NCBI GenBank assembly: GCA_964219355.1
Contig: CAXPOZ010000003.1
Location: forward strand, 186,001 to 250,000
Length of the DNA stretch: 64,000 bases
Source of the DNA: Parvularcula sp964219355
GTDB lineage: Bacteria; Pseudomonadota; Alphaproteobacteria; Caulobacterales; Parvularculaceae
Direction of reading: 5' to 3'
The position numbers were made by a program, and so were the translations under genes. The notes beneath the pieces were generated by a model, which saw nothing but the letters and a program-made list of their open reading frames with translations, was not told the DNA's origin and made no database searches. This document shows positions 50,363 to 58,414 of this stretch, in pieces; position 1 is the first letter of the stretch; every line of letters starts with the position of its first letter.

Positions 50363-51510
50363 GCGACATTCCTCTCCGCAATTCGCTGAAACTCATTCTT
50401 CCACAAACGCAGGAACATATCGGCATCGGCCATCGTGCTGGTCCAGCCGAGCGAGACGCGGATCGCCGAATTCGCCTCCTCCTCGCTGGCGCCCATGGCA
50501 CCCAGCACGCCGGACTGGCGCACCTTGCCGGAGGAGCAGGCAGAGCCTGCCGAGATCGCGATCCCGCCCAGATCCATCACCATGACTTGCGTTTCCGATC
50601 GGAACCCCGGCGCGGAGAAACAGCTCGTATTGGGCAAGCGCGGGGCATTCTGCCCCCAGATGATCACGCCATCCGGTAGTCCAGATTCGATCCGGTCACG
50701 GATCATGGCAAGCTCGGCATATTCTTCAGGCCGGGCCAGTTTCGCGGCATGTGAAAATCCGGCGATGGCGATCAGGTTCTCGGTCCCTGCCCGGCGGGAC
50801 AGCTCCTGCCCGCCGCCGCGCAAATATGGTGCGAGTGCAAGCCCCGGCTTGATGACCAATGCCCCGACGCCTGCCGGCCCGCCAACCTTATGGGCACCAA
50901 GGCTCATCATGTCGACGCCCATCTGGCCGAAATCGAGCGGCAGCTTACCAAAGCCCTGCACCGCATCGACAAAAACATGCCCGCCCTTGGGCCATGCCAG
51001 AGGCCCGAGCTTGCCAACCGGCTGGATCACGCCTGTCTCATTATTCGCAAGCATGACAGCGAGCAGGAAGGCGCCTTCCGTCACCTGATCATATCCGGCA
51101 AGCCGGTCCGCCAGCCATTCAAGATCGATCACGCCATCACGGGTGACGGGCACGGTTTCAACCGTGACGCCTGCTGTATCGGCAAGCCCCTCGGCAGCCG
51201 CTTTCACCGCATCATGTTCGATGGCGGAGACCATCAGTCGCCGCACCTTCATCGGGCCATGAACCGCGCCGTGAAGCGCCATGTTGATGGCTTCGGTGCC
51301 GCCGCCGGTGAAGATGACACCTTCCTTGGGTGCGCGGACGGTCTCGGCAATCACGCCGCGCGCGTCCTCCAGGATTTTCTTGGCCGCCCGTCCCTCTGAA
51401 TGGGTCGAGGACGGATTATGCGCGCCCTTCATGACAGCGATCAGCGCGTCCCGTACGCCGGGGCGCAGCGGGCTCGTCGCATTATGATCAAGATAAAGGC
51501 GGTCAGGCAT
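50359..51510 (-). CDS. Cysteine desulfurase, NifS/IscS-like (class I)
   Basis: A 383-residue PLP enzyme that starts at ATG 51510 (MPDRLYLDHNATSPLRP). PLP lysine Lys208 in SLGAHKVGGPAGVGAL; catalytic Cys325 in GSACSSGKV. Other blocks: NPSSTHSEGRAAKKILEDAR, FTGGGTEAINMAL, NNETGVIQPV. The loop around the Cys is of IscS/NifS length. The operon therefore has two cysteine desulfurases (with SufS). The 8-base overlap with iscR supports co-translation. Confidence 0.93.
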   Translation of the reverse strand: MPDRLYLDHNATSPLRPGVRDALIAVMKGAHNPSSTHSEGRAAKKILEDARGVIAETVRAPKEGVIFTGGGTEAINMALHGAVHGPMKVRRLMVSAIEHDAVKAAAEGLADTAGVTVETVPVTRDGVIDLEWLADRLAGYDQVTEGAFLLAVMLANNETGVIQPVGKLGPLAWPKGGHVFVDAVQGFGKLPLDFGQMGVDMMSLGAHKVGGPAGVGALVIKPGLALAPYLRGGGQELSRRAGTENLIAIAGFSHAAKLARPEEYAELAMIRDRIESGLPDGVIIWGQNAPRLPNTSCFSAPGFRSETQVMVMDLGGIAISAGSACSSGKVRQSGVLGAMGASEEEANSAIRVSLGWTSTMADADMFLRLWKNEFQRIAERNVA

Positions 51511-51946
51511 GCGCGGCCCTCTCTTTGAGAGGAGCATTTGCGCCCGCCGCGATATCAGCGAGGGTGATCCCGCCGAGATAGGTTTCGATCTCGCGGTCGA
51601 GGCCGTGCCACAGCTTGTGGGTGAGGCAGCGTGTTGAGCTGCCCGTGCACCCCGTCGCCGCCCCCGGCACACAGGCCGTCGAGCGGATCTCTTCATCGAC
51701 CGCATCGACGATGGCGCCGACGGAAATCTCCGCTGAGGACTGCGCGAGCAGATAACCACCGCCTGCGCCACGCCGGCTGGTCACCAGCCCCGCTTTGCGC
51801 AACTGGCCGAAAATCTGCTCAAGGAAGGCCAGCGACAGCCCCTGGCGCACAGCAATATCGCTGAGCGGGACAGGCACGTCCCCGCCGAAAGCTGCCATAT
51901 CAGCCATGGCCGCCACGGCGTTGCGGGCGCGGGATGTCAGTTTCAT
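51503..51946 (-). CDS. iscR: Rrf2-family Fe-S-responsive regulator IscR
   Basis: A 147-residue Rrf2 winged-helix regulator starting at ATG 51946 (MKLTSRARNAVAAM). The DNA-binding part has VPLSDIAVRQGLSLAFLEQIFGQLRKAGLVTSRRGAGGGYLL. The cluster-binding Cys92, Cys100 and Cys107 with a nearby His110 match the IscR layout, with slightly wider spacing than in Escherichia coli (92, 98, 104). It is the first gene of the operon and probably controls it through the inverted repeats at 52021-52052. Confidence 0.93.
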   Translation of the reverse strand: MKLTSRARNAVAAMADMAAFGGDVPVPLSDIAVRQGLSLAFLEQIFGQLRKAGLVTSRRGAGGGYLLAQSSAEISVGAIVDAVDEEIRSTACVPGAATGCTGSSTRCLTHKLWHGLDREIETYLGGITLADIAAGANAPLKERAAHA

Positions 51947-52020
51947 CGGGGCCTCTGAACTTCTGGTCGAGCATTTCTGGCCACGGCGCGAGAATGTGGT
52001 ATAGGCCGCGGTCTTTGATA

Positions 52021-52052
52021 GGTCGGACATAAGAAATCCGACCATAATGGTC
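52021..52052. promoter_or_regulatory. Two overlapping inverted repeats at the iscR promoter (candidate operators)
   Basis: Repeat 1: GGTCGGA (52021-52027) and TCCGACC (52037-52043), 7-bp arms. Repeat 2: GACCATAATGGTC (52040-52052), 6-bp arms around one base. They overlap by four bases and cover the predicted -10 and -35 elements. IscR autoregulation or another iron or redox regulator would fit. Confidence 0.5.
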
Positions 52053-52054
52053 AA
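52026..52054 (-). promoter_or_regulatory. Predicted promoter of the iscR-suf operon
   Basis: On the minus strand, TTGACC (52054-52049) and TATGTC (52031-52026) are separated by 17 bases and resemble sigma-70 -35 and -10 boxes. The start of transcription would be near 52019, about 70 bases ahead of iscR. The -35 box is inside an inverted repeat. Confidence 0.5.
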
Positions 52055-52101
52055 CTTTCTGCGGTGAAGTTTTTCGCCGCCTCTAACAGTCTGGACGGCG
52101 A

Positions 52102-52770
52102 ATGCCCGAGATTATTTTCAACGGTCCCGAGGGCCGGCTTGAAGGCCGCTATCAGCGCGCCAAAGAAGACAATGCGCCGATCGCGCTGATCCTTCATCCC
52201 CACCCCCAGTTCGGCGGGACGATGAACGACAAGATCACCTATGAAATGTACCACATGTTCGCGCGGCGCGGCTTTGCGGTGATGCGGTTCAATTTCCGCG
52301 GCGTCGGCAAGTCCGAGGGCGAATATGATCAGGGTCAAGGCGAGCTTTCCGATGCCGCCACGGCGCTCGACTATCTGCAATCGCTGAACCCTGCGGCGCC
52401 ATTCGCCTGGGTCGGGGGTTTTAGCTTTGGTGCCTATGTCGGCATGCAGCTCCTGATGCGGCGGCCGGAGATTGTCGGCTTCATTTCCGTGTCGGCAGCG
52501 GCGAATCTCTTTGACTTCTCCTTCCTTGCGCCCTGCCCGTCGTCGGGCGTGGTCCTGCACGGCACGGGCGACAAGATCTGCCCGCCCGAGCTGACCCGTG
52601 ATGTCATGGCAAAGACCCGGACCCAGAAGGGCCGCCGGATCGAGTTCCAGACCATTGAAGGCGCCGATCACTTCTTCTCACAGCATGAAGAAGAGCTGAT
52701 GAAGGCGGCCGCAGCCTATCTCGACCGCCGCCTTGAAGAGCCGCCCGAAGGCCATCTGTTCACGGATTGA
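52102..52770 (+). CDS. Alpha/beta hydrolase
   Basis: A 222-residue cytoplasmic hydrolase: IFNGPEGRLEGRYQRAKEDNAPIALILHPHPQFGGTMND, RRGFAVMRFNFRGVGKSEGEYDQGQGELSDA, nucleophile elbow GGFSFGAYVG (Ser), ASP in HGTGDKICPPE, and the late EGADHFFSQHEEEL with the catalytic His. Members resemble dienelactone-hydrolase-like or DUF-type esterases; the substrate is unknown. It is divergent from iscR, sharing the regulatory region. Confidence 0.88.
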   Translation: MPEIIFNGPEGRLEGRYQRAKEDNAPIALILHPHPQFGGTMNDKITYEMYHMFARRGFAVMRFNFRGVGKSEGEYDQGQGELSDAATALDYLQSLNPAAPFAWVGGFSFGAYVGMQLLMRRPEIVGFISVSAAANLFDFSFLAPCPSSGVVLHGTGDKICPPELTRDVMAKTRTQKGRRIEFQTIEGADHFFSQHEEELMKAAAAYLDRRLEEPPEGHLFTD

Positions 52771-52775
52771 TCAGA

Positions 52776-53990
52776 TCAGCGGGCAGGCTCTGCCTCAATA
52801 TGAAGGGTGACGGTGACCTGGGGAGTGACCCCTGCGCCGTCCCCGCCAAGTCCGAAAGCTGTTCGGTCAACCACGACTTCCGCTGAGGCAATCGCCGTGA
52901 CGCCTTCCATCGTAACTGTGAAGGGCAGATCAATCGGCTGACTTACTTCTCTGATGGTGAGCATACCTTTCGCCACAAAACCCTGCGCGGTGGCGATGAT
53001 CTCATCTGAAACGAACATTGCCGCAGGATATTCAGCAACACTGAACCAGCCCGCCCCTTTGAGTTCATCATTCGTGATGGCTTCGCCGGAATCGAGACTT
53101 GTAAGACCGATCTGTGCACGGATTGCGCCTGCTTCTTCAGGATGCTCAAGATCGAGAACGATCTCCGCTGCAACATCGTCGATATGAACGGTCTTCTCCG
53201 CGCCAAAAGCACTGCCCGTTAGCTGGACATAACTCTCCTCTGGCAGCAGCGACCATTCATGGGGACCTCCGCTCGTCCGGCCGATCTGTTCTATGGCCGT
53301 CATCTCATCTGTCGGAGTTGAGCCATGATGGTCATCCTCTCCCCAGACCAGCATCACGACGAGATATAGCGCCGCAACCGCGACCAACGCGCCTGTGATC
53401 GCAGGCACGGCGATGCGGCCTGTCGCGGCTTCTTTGGCCGGCAGCATACGGAGGAAGGTTTCATCGCGGCTCATATAATGATGCTTCAAGGCTGCTGCGA
53501 CATGCAGGACCAGAAGTCCGATCATTGCGGTGGCGAGCGCTGAGTGCGCATTATCAAACGCACCGCGCCAGAAATCGCTTTCCGGTACCGGGAAATGAAA
53601 GACCGGGATCAGGAAGAAGATCTTCGTATCGACCCCGCTCTGCGCCGAGACATAAAGCCAGCCCGTCAGCGGCACGGCGATCATGAAGCCATAAAAAAGC
53701 CAGTGCGTGATCGGCGCGATGACCTGCTCCGCTTTGCTCATGCCCGTCGGCAAGGCCGGGACGGGATGGGTCAGCCGCCAGTAAAGCCGGTAAAGTGATA
53801 GGCCCAGAATGATGAACCCGAAGCTTTTGTGCATCTGGTAGACGAAGAATTTCTCATCCGTCCCGAGCCCCAGATGGGTCATGAATTTCCCGCCCACGAA
53901 CTGGGCGATAATGAGGACCGCAATCAGCCAATGCAGGGCTTTGGCAACACGATGATAGGAAGTGGGGCGCATTTGATCCGTCATGCGCAT
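52776..53990 (-). CDS. Cytochrome b561-YceI fusion protein
   Basis: A 404-residue protein. The N-terminal 190 or so residues are a four-helix cytochrome b561 (SYHRVAKALHWLIAVLIIAQFVGGKFM, QMHKSFGFIILGLSLYRLYWRLTHPVP, ITHWLFYGFMIAVPLTGWLYV, LHVAAALKHHYMSRDETFLRMLP), with paired His as heme ligands. Another membrane helix follows (about 193-215), and residues 235-404 are a periplasmic YceI lipocalin-like domain (GSAFGAEKTVHIDDVAAEIVLD, VSQPIDLPFTVTMEGV, DRTAFGLGGDGAGVTPQVTVTLHIEA). YceI proteins bind polyisoprenoids such as ubiquinone, so the fusion would join heme and quinone chemistry. Start 53990 or 53984. Confidence 0.9.
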   Translation of the reverse strand: MRMTDQMRPTSYHRVAKALHWLIAVLIIAQFVGGKFMTHLGLGTDEKFFVYQMHKSFGFIILGLSLYRLYWRLTHPVPALPTGMSKAEQVIAPITHWLFYGFMIAVPLTGWLYVSAQSGVDTKIFFLIPVFHFPVPESDFWRGAFDNAHSALATAMIGLLVLHVAAALKHHYMSRDETFLRMLPAKEAATGRIAVPAITGALVAVAALYLVVMLVWGEDDHHGSTPTDEMTAIEQIGRTSGGPHEWSLLPEESYVQLTGSAFGAEKTVHIDDVAAEIVLDLEHPEEAGAIRAQIGLTSLDSGEAITNDELKGAGWFSVAEYPAAMFVSDEIIATAQGFVAKGMLTIREVSQPIDLPFTVTMEGVTAIASAEVVVDRTAFGLGGDGAGVTPQVTVTLHIEAEPAR

Positions 53991-54331
53991 AAAATGTCAT
54001 TGGCCAGGGAAACTGACAAGGTCAGCCCGCAGCCAGCACCCTTGCGCGGCACGCAAAAGACGGCAGGCGAAAATATTTACGTGCGTTAACCACTTACGAA
54101 GGACGAATCGCCGTAACTGATTCCCATCAGTTGATATGCGTAAGTCTTCTTTCGCATAGGGGCAGAGAGTGAACGGTCAGGCATTCCATTGCCATCCCCT
54201 CCTCCGCCGGCCAAGGCCGGAAGCTCCAGACGACTCCCTCTTCTTTACAGCCGTTGATGGTCCCCCCGGCAGGGCGCCGGACAATCCTTTGGCTGTGCTT
54301 CTTCCCGATGTCATAGAAAAGGAGTGATCCC
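53991..54331 (+). other. 340-base intergenic region ahead of phoH with a candidate structured leader
   Basis: No gene is supported here. The notable structure is nested inverted repeats: ACTTACG (54092-54098) with CGTAAGT (54139-54145), enclosing AACTGA (54115-54120) with TCAGTT (54127-54132). The remainder, about 54146-54331, is C-rich with no convincing frame; AAAGGAGTGA lies before ATG 54332 as the phoH RBS. The hairpin may be a leader or small-RNA element. Confidence 0.35.
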
Positions 54332-55111
54332 ATGACACGTCGTACAGCCAAAAGAGCCATTAAACGTAGCGGCAAACAGGTGAGCGATGATCGTCATGCC
54401 ATTCCCGACAATGTCAGAGTCCTCTTTGAGGATGGATGGTCACCCATGGAACAGATGGAGGGACCACAGGATCGCGAGCGCGATCAGCGCTTCCGTAAAA
54501 ATGTCCGTCCACAGAATGAAACACAGCAACAATTCTTTGATCTGGTTCAGGATCATTCAGTCGTCTTCGCCGTCGGCCCTGCGGGCACCGGTAAAACCTA
54601 TGTCGCGGTCGCCAAGGCCGTTGAGGCACTGGAGTCCGGTAAAGTCGGCCGGATCGTTCTCTCCCGCCCTGCTGTCGAGGCCGGAGAAAATCTCGGCTAT
54701 CTGCCGGGCGACATGGAAGACAAGCTCTCGCCTTATCTGCGGCCTCTCTATGATGCGCTGACCGACCGGCTCAGCGCCAAGAAAGTCCGCTCCCTGATGG
54801 CTGAAGGCGTGATTGAGGTTGCACCCATCGCCTTCATGCGGGGCCGGACACTCAATAATGCGTTCGTGGTGCTCGATGAGGCCCAGAACTGCACCTATGC
54901 GCAGCTCAAAATGCTCCTCACCCGGCTGGGTTGGCACTCGACCATGGTCGTCACCGGCGATCCGGAGCAGTCAGACCTTTTACCGGGCGTCTCGGGCCTC
55001 GGTGAGATCACCGACAAGCTGGATGATGTCGAAGGCATCGGCATCTGCCGCTTTGCCAAGGGCGATGTCGTCCGCCACCCGCTGGTCGCGAAGATGATCG
55101 AATATATCTGA
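54332..55111 (+). CDS. phoH: PhoH-family ATPase
   Basis: A 259-residue PhoH P-loop ATPase with an RBS AAGGAG. A basic N-terminus (MTRRTAKRAIKRSGK) is followed by RPQNETQQQFFDLVQDHSVVFAVGPAGTGKTY (Walker A 82-89), LSRPAVEAGENLGYLPGDMEDKLSPYLRPLYDAL, FMRGRTLNNAFVVLDEAQNCTYAQLKMLLTR (Walker B) and VVTGDPEQSDL. Family members are RNA helicase-like or linked to phosphate starvation. It lacks the neighbouring ybeY/ybeX genes of the ybeZ-type PhoH and stands alone. Confidence 0.93.
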   Translation: MTRRTAKRAIKRSGKQVSDDRHAIPDNVRVLFEDGWSPMEQMEGPQDRERDQRFRKNVRPQNETQQQFFDLVQDHSVVFAVGPAGTGKTYVAVAKAVEALESGKVGRIVLSRPAVEAGENLGYLPGDMEDKLSPYLRPLYDALTDRLSAKKVRSLMAEGVIEVAPIAFMRGRTLNNAFVVLDEAQNCTYAQLKMLLTRLGWHSTMVVTGDPEQSDLLPGVSGLGEITDKLDDVEGIGICRFAKGDVVRHPLVAKMIEYI

Positions 55112-55119
55112 GGCGGACG

Positions 55120-55147
55120 AAAAGGCCGCCTTAGCTGGCGGCCTTTT
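55120..55147. terminator. Bidirectional terminator between phoH and the RHH gene
   Basis: AAAAGGCCGCC (55120-55130) and GGCGGCCTTTT (55137-55147) form a perfect 11-bp stem with a 6-base loop. It serves phoH on plus and the convergent RHH gene on minus, whose stop codon (TAA at 55133-55131) lies in the loop. Confidence 0.9.
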
Positions 55148-55586
55148 CCCTGATCCCCGCATCGCCCAACACCAGACGGCGCAGGCACTGGCAGTGGCCA
55201 AGCTCTTCACCGATGACCTTGGTCAGGTGCTGGTCGATCGCCATGGACAGAATTTCCTGCTGTGAGCGGTCGGTTGCCGCCGCCACCAATCGCAAAAGGC
55301 GCTGCTGGCGCGTCGTCATCCTGACGGTCATACGCGGTTTGTCCGGCGCGGCATGCGCCTTGTGGAGCTTGTCCGAACAGGAGGATGCGGGGACAGGCGT
55401 CACGACGACCGGCTCGCCATCCCGATCCCCCCGCCTCGAACGACGTTGAAGATCTAGATCAGCAATAGCGGGCTGCGCATTGCCTTTGCGTGCGAGAAGG
55501 CCGCCATGCAGGCTGGCGAAACCGTCCCTATGCGATGTTTTCATCTGTTTTTGCATGACGTTGATCCCACACTTTTCCAGTTTCAT
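55131..55586 (-). CDS. Ribbon-helix-helix-like protein coupled to ParA
   Basis: A 151-residue protein. A basic, probably disordered N-terminal 85 residues precedes a RHH-type segment: RMTVRMTTRQQRLLRLVAAATDRSQQEILSMAIDQHLTKV (about residues 84-124). A Cys pair follows (GHCQCLRRLVLGD). The ATG at 55586 overlaps the ParA stop by 4 bases (ATGA), giving ParA-RHH coupling as in plasmid ParA-CopG/ParG systems. DNA binding is inferred from pattern only. Confidence 0.65.
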   Translation of the reverse strand: MKLEKCGINVMQKQMKTSHRDGFASLHGGLLARKGNAQPAIADLDLQRRSRRGDRDGEPVVVTPVPASSCSDKLHKAHAAPDKPRMTVRMTTRQQRLLRLVAAATDRSQQEILSMAIDQHLTKVIGEELGHCQCLRRLVLGDAGIREKAAS

Positions 55587-56653
55587 TTCAGCGGACGCCG
55601 CCCGAAGATCGGCGCTCGCCTCCGGTCGGGCAGACCCAGCGGGGGGCCGGCATCCTGACTGCGGCGGTCAATCCCGTCCCAGATCGCGGCCCGGGGCATT
55701 TCCTCCTCTAGAAGCAACGGCTCCTCCCCTGCGCTGGCCGGTTCACGGCGCATGGCGGCGGTTTCGAGCGGGAAGAGCTCATGCAGCGGGATCGGCCCCT
55801 GCCGCGGTGTCGGGCGCTGCGGCGCGACGGCTTGAGGGGCAGGCGCAGGTGGAGGTGTCGGTCTGGGGCGGCGCGATGGCGGGATCGGTGCCGGGCGGCT
55901 GGCAAGGCTCTCCGCTCGCTGAGGCGCCGGCGGAGCAGATGGTGCCGCAGTAATCGGGGTCAGCAATTCGACCGAAAAGCGTTCGCCCTGGGCCTCACGA
56001 GCGCCAGCAGTATCCCCTTTGATCCGACGCAGGCGCTCTTCGAGATAGGACCAGAGCGTTGCGACCTCTTTGGCCGAGCGCGCATTCGGATTGACCTCAC
56101 CGACTGTGCGGCCGTCGATCATGCTGGCGGCGAAATCGACGCGGTTATGGATCGTCACCGGTGCGACCGTGCCGTGCTGGCTCAGGCTGACGGCCGTCTC
56201 GCTGGTGATCCGGGCGCGGGCGGTGGCGCAGTTCACGGCAAAGACGAGCGGCTTGCCGGCCTCCTCGACGATATCGACCGTGGCGCCAACGGCGCGCAAA
56301 TCGTGCGGGCTCGGACGGGTCGGCACGACGATCAGGTCACCCTGCTCGACAACTTCAGAAATCGCCGCCGTTGCAGCAGGCGGCGTGTCGATGACGATGA
56401 GCCTCAGCCCCGTCTCGCGCAGCTTGGCGATGTCCCGGCTCAGACGCGCAACGGTGGTCTCAACGAAGACCGGCATTTCGGCCTCCCTCGCATTCCACCA
56501 TTTCGCAAGCGAGCCTTGCGGATCCGTATCGATAAGGGCGACTGGCCCTGCGCCCGCAGCCTGTGCGGCAACGGCGATATGCCCGGAGAGCGTGGTCTTG
56601 CCCGAGCCGCCCTTCTGGGAGGCGAAGACCAGAACGGAACACTCATTCTGCAT
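55583..56653 (-). CDS. ParA/MinD-family ATPase with proline-rich C-terminal extension
   Basis: A 356-residue protein. Residues 1-215 are a ParA-type ATPase: deviant Walker A SQKGGSGKTTL (residues 12-22) with the intra-dimer Lys14, DTDPQGSLAKWW, VIDTPPAAT and VVPTRPSPHDL. Residues 230-356 are a Pro/Ala/Arg-rich tail. There is no adjacent parB, so it is not the chromosome partition ParA. Orphan ParAs of this sort position plasmids, chemoreceptor clusters, carboxysomes or other cargo; the coupled RHH protein would be the adaptor. The cargo is unknown. Confidence 0.88.
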   Translation of the reverse strand: MQNECSVLVFASQKGGSGKTTLSGHIAVAAQAAGAGPVALIDTDPQGSLAKWWNAREAEMPVFVETTVARLSRDIAKLRETGLRLIVIDTPPAATAAISEVVEQGDLIVVPTRPSPHDLRAVGATVDIVEEAGKPLVFAVNCATARARITSETAVSLSQHGTVAPVTIHNRVDFAASMIDGRTVGEVNPNARSAKEVATLWSYLEERLRRIKGDTAGAREAQGERFSVELLTPITAAPSAPPAPQRAESLASRPAPIPPSRRPRPTPPPAPAPQAVAPQRPTPRQGPIPLHELFPLETAAMRREPASAGEEPLLLEEEMPRAAIWDGIDRRSQDAGPPLGLPDRRRAPIFGRRPLK

Positions 56654-56802
56654 GAGAGCTTTCCTCAGATGACTGACCGAATAGAGGCTATCTTCCCGAT
56701 GGCCCGTAACCCGTTCAGTGCAACACAGAGGTATTGCCGGCTCGTCGATACGCGCACGGATATTTGAGCCGAGTTTATCGAAAACTCACGCTCGGTGATT
56801 CA

Positions 56803-58305
56803 TCATGAACCGACCAGAAAGGCTGCTGCGAGGCCCAGAAAGGCAAAGAATCCCACGACATCCGTCACCGTGGTAACGAAAACAGCCGAGGAGACAGCTG
56901 GGTCCGCGCCGACACGCTGGAGCCCGAGCGGAATCAAAATTCCGGAAAGTCCCGCCGACAGCATGGTGATAATCATCGCCGCGGCAAGGACAAGGCCGAG
57001 GGTCATGCCCTCGCCTTCCGCGCCGCCGCCGATCGCCTGATACCAGATACCCGCGGCTACCCCGAGCAGGATGGCAAAGGCGACCCCATTGATCAGCGAG
57101 ACTGTTGTCTCGCGGAAGACGACCCGCAAAGCGTTCGCGGCCGTCAGATCACGGGTGGCAAGGTTCCTGACCGCGACGGTCAGTGTCTGCGTGCCCGCAT
57201 TACCGCCCATCGAGGCAACAATCGGCATCAGGACGGCGAGCGCCACGACCTGCTGGATCGTCGCGTCAAACAGGCTGATGACGAAACTTGCTAAAATGGC
57301 TGTGCCCAGATTGACGGCCAGCCAGGTGAAGCGCGAGCGCGCAATCTTTGGCACCGGCAGCGCAAGGACATTGTTCTCAGAACTCACGCCACCCAGGGCG
57401 AGCATGTCTTCGTCAGCCTCGGTGTGCAGAACCTCAACGATGTCATCCACCGTGACCATGCCGACCAGCCGGTCGCCTGAATCAACGACGGGCGCCGAGA
57501 TGAGGTTATATTTCTCGAAGAGATAGGCGACCTCTTCCTGGTCCATGTCGACCGGCACCTGCACGAGATCTCGTTCGACAAGGTCGATCAGTTTCGTCTC
57601 ACGCGGAGCTTTGAGAAAGCGAGAGAGCGCAACGCCGCCGATGACCTTGAACGCCGGATCGACGACATAGACATCATAGAAAAGATCGGGGAGCTTCTCT
57701 GCTGAGCGCAGCCGGTCGATGATCTGCCCCACCGTTGAGAAGGACGGCGCAGCGAACACCTCGCGCTGCATGAGACGGCCGGCAGTCTCTTCTTCGTATT
57801 CAAGCGCTGCTTCAATCGCGAGACGATCGGCGATGGGGACTTCGGCAAGAAGCTCAGCCCGCCCCTCCTCGTCCATGTCCTGGACAACGAAGGCTGCCTC
57901 GTCGGTATCAAGCTCAGCGATGTGCCCGGCGAGCTGTTCGGTCGGGATGGCCTCGAGCACGCTCTCGCGAACGTCCTCATCGAGCTCGGCCAGAATGTCG
58001 GCGTCGAAATCCGTACCGAGAAGCGTGACGAGTTTCGGCCGGGCCGCTTCTGACAATTGCTCGATCAGGTCGGCAACGTCGGCAGCCTTGAGGTCGACGC
58101 AGGCAGCGAGCACATCCTCGCGGTCGCCATGCTCAACCGCTTCGCCCACTGACCGAATGAAGTCGGATGTCAGCGATCCGCGCGCATCCAGCGGCGCATC
58201 GGGGGCACGCTCCTCCTCTTCCAGCTCGTCATCCCGTTCAGGCTCCGCCCCCTCAGGCGGGGTCTTCTCATTCTGAACAGGGTCGAGCAGGGAGGATTGC
58301 GCCAT
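56803..58305 (-). CDS. mgtE: Magnesium transporter MgtE
   Basis: A 500-residue MgtE channel. The start is ATG 58305 (GGAG 6 bases upstream). An acidic N-terminal tail leads into the helical N domain (DVADLIEQLSEAARPKLVTLLGTDFDADILAELDEDVRESVLEAI), tandem CBS domains (about 200-325: LPDLFYDVYVVDPAFKVIGGV, APVVDSGDRLVGMVTVDDIVEVL) and five membrane helices with the pore motif MPIVASMGGNAGTQTLTVAVR. CBS and N domains close the pore at high Mg2+. It is a single gene upstream of the ParA unit. Confidence 0.95.
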   Translation of the reverse strand: MAQSSLLDPVQNEKTPPEGAEPERDDELEEEERAPDAPLDARGSLTSDFIRSVGEAVEHGDREDVLAACVDLKAADVADLIEQLSEAARPKLVTLLGTDFDADILAELDEDVRESVLEAIPTEQLAGHIAELDTDEAAFVVQDMDEEGRAELLAEVPIADRLAIEAALEYEEETAGRLMQREVFAAPSFSTVGQIIDRLRSAEKLPDLFYDVYVVDPAFKVIGGVALSRFLKAPRETKLIDLVERDLVQVPVDMDQEEVAYLFEKYNLISAPVVDSGDRLVGMVTVDDIVEVLHTEADEDMLALGGVSSENNVLALPVPKIARSRFTWLAVNLGTAILASFVISLFDATIQQVVALAVLMPIVASMGGNAGTQTLTVAVRNLATRDLTAANALRVVFRETTVSLINGVAFAILLGVAAGIWYQAIGGGAEGEGMTLGLVLAAAMIITMLSAGLSGILIPLGLQRVGADPAVSSAVFVTTVTDVVGFFAFLGLAAAFLVGS

Positions 58306-58414
58306 ACACATCTCCGGTTGGGCTTGTAGTGAAAGGAATAGGCAGGGTTTAACTCATTTTGAGAAAAAACTCAATTGGACAGAGCAGAATATTATAATCC
58401 GTAAGGTGAGCGTT

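Noticed and set aside
51511..51771. An N-terminal extension of the NifS-like desulfurase
   Set aside because: It runs antiparallel in frame through iscR on the same strand and has no family similarity; MPDRLYLDHNAT at 51510 is the usual N-terminus.
56771..56787. GAGTTT/AAACTC inverted repeat between mgtE and parA
   Set aside because: Only six base pairs with no T-run on the minus strand, so neither a terminator nor an operator can be supported.
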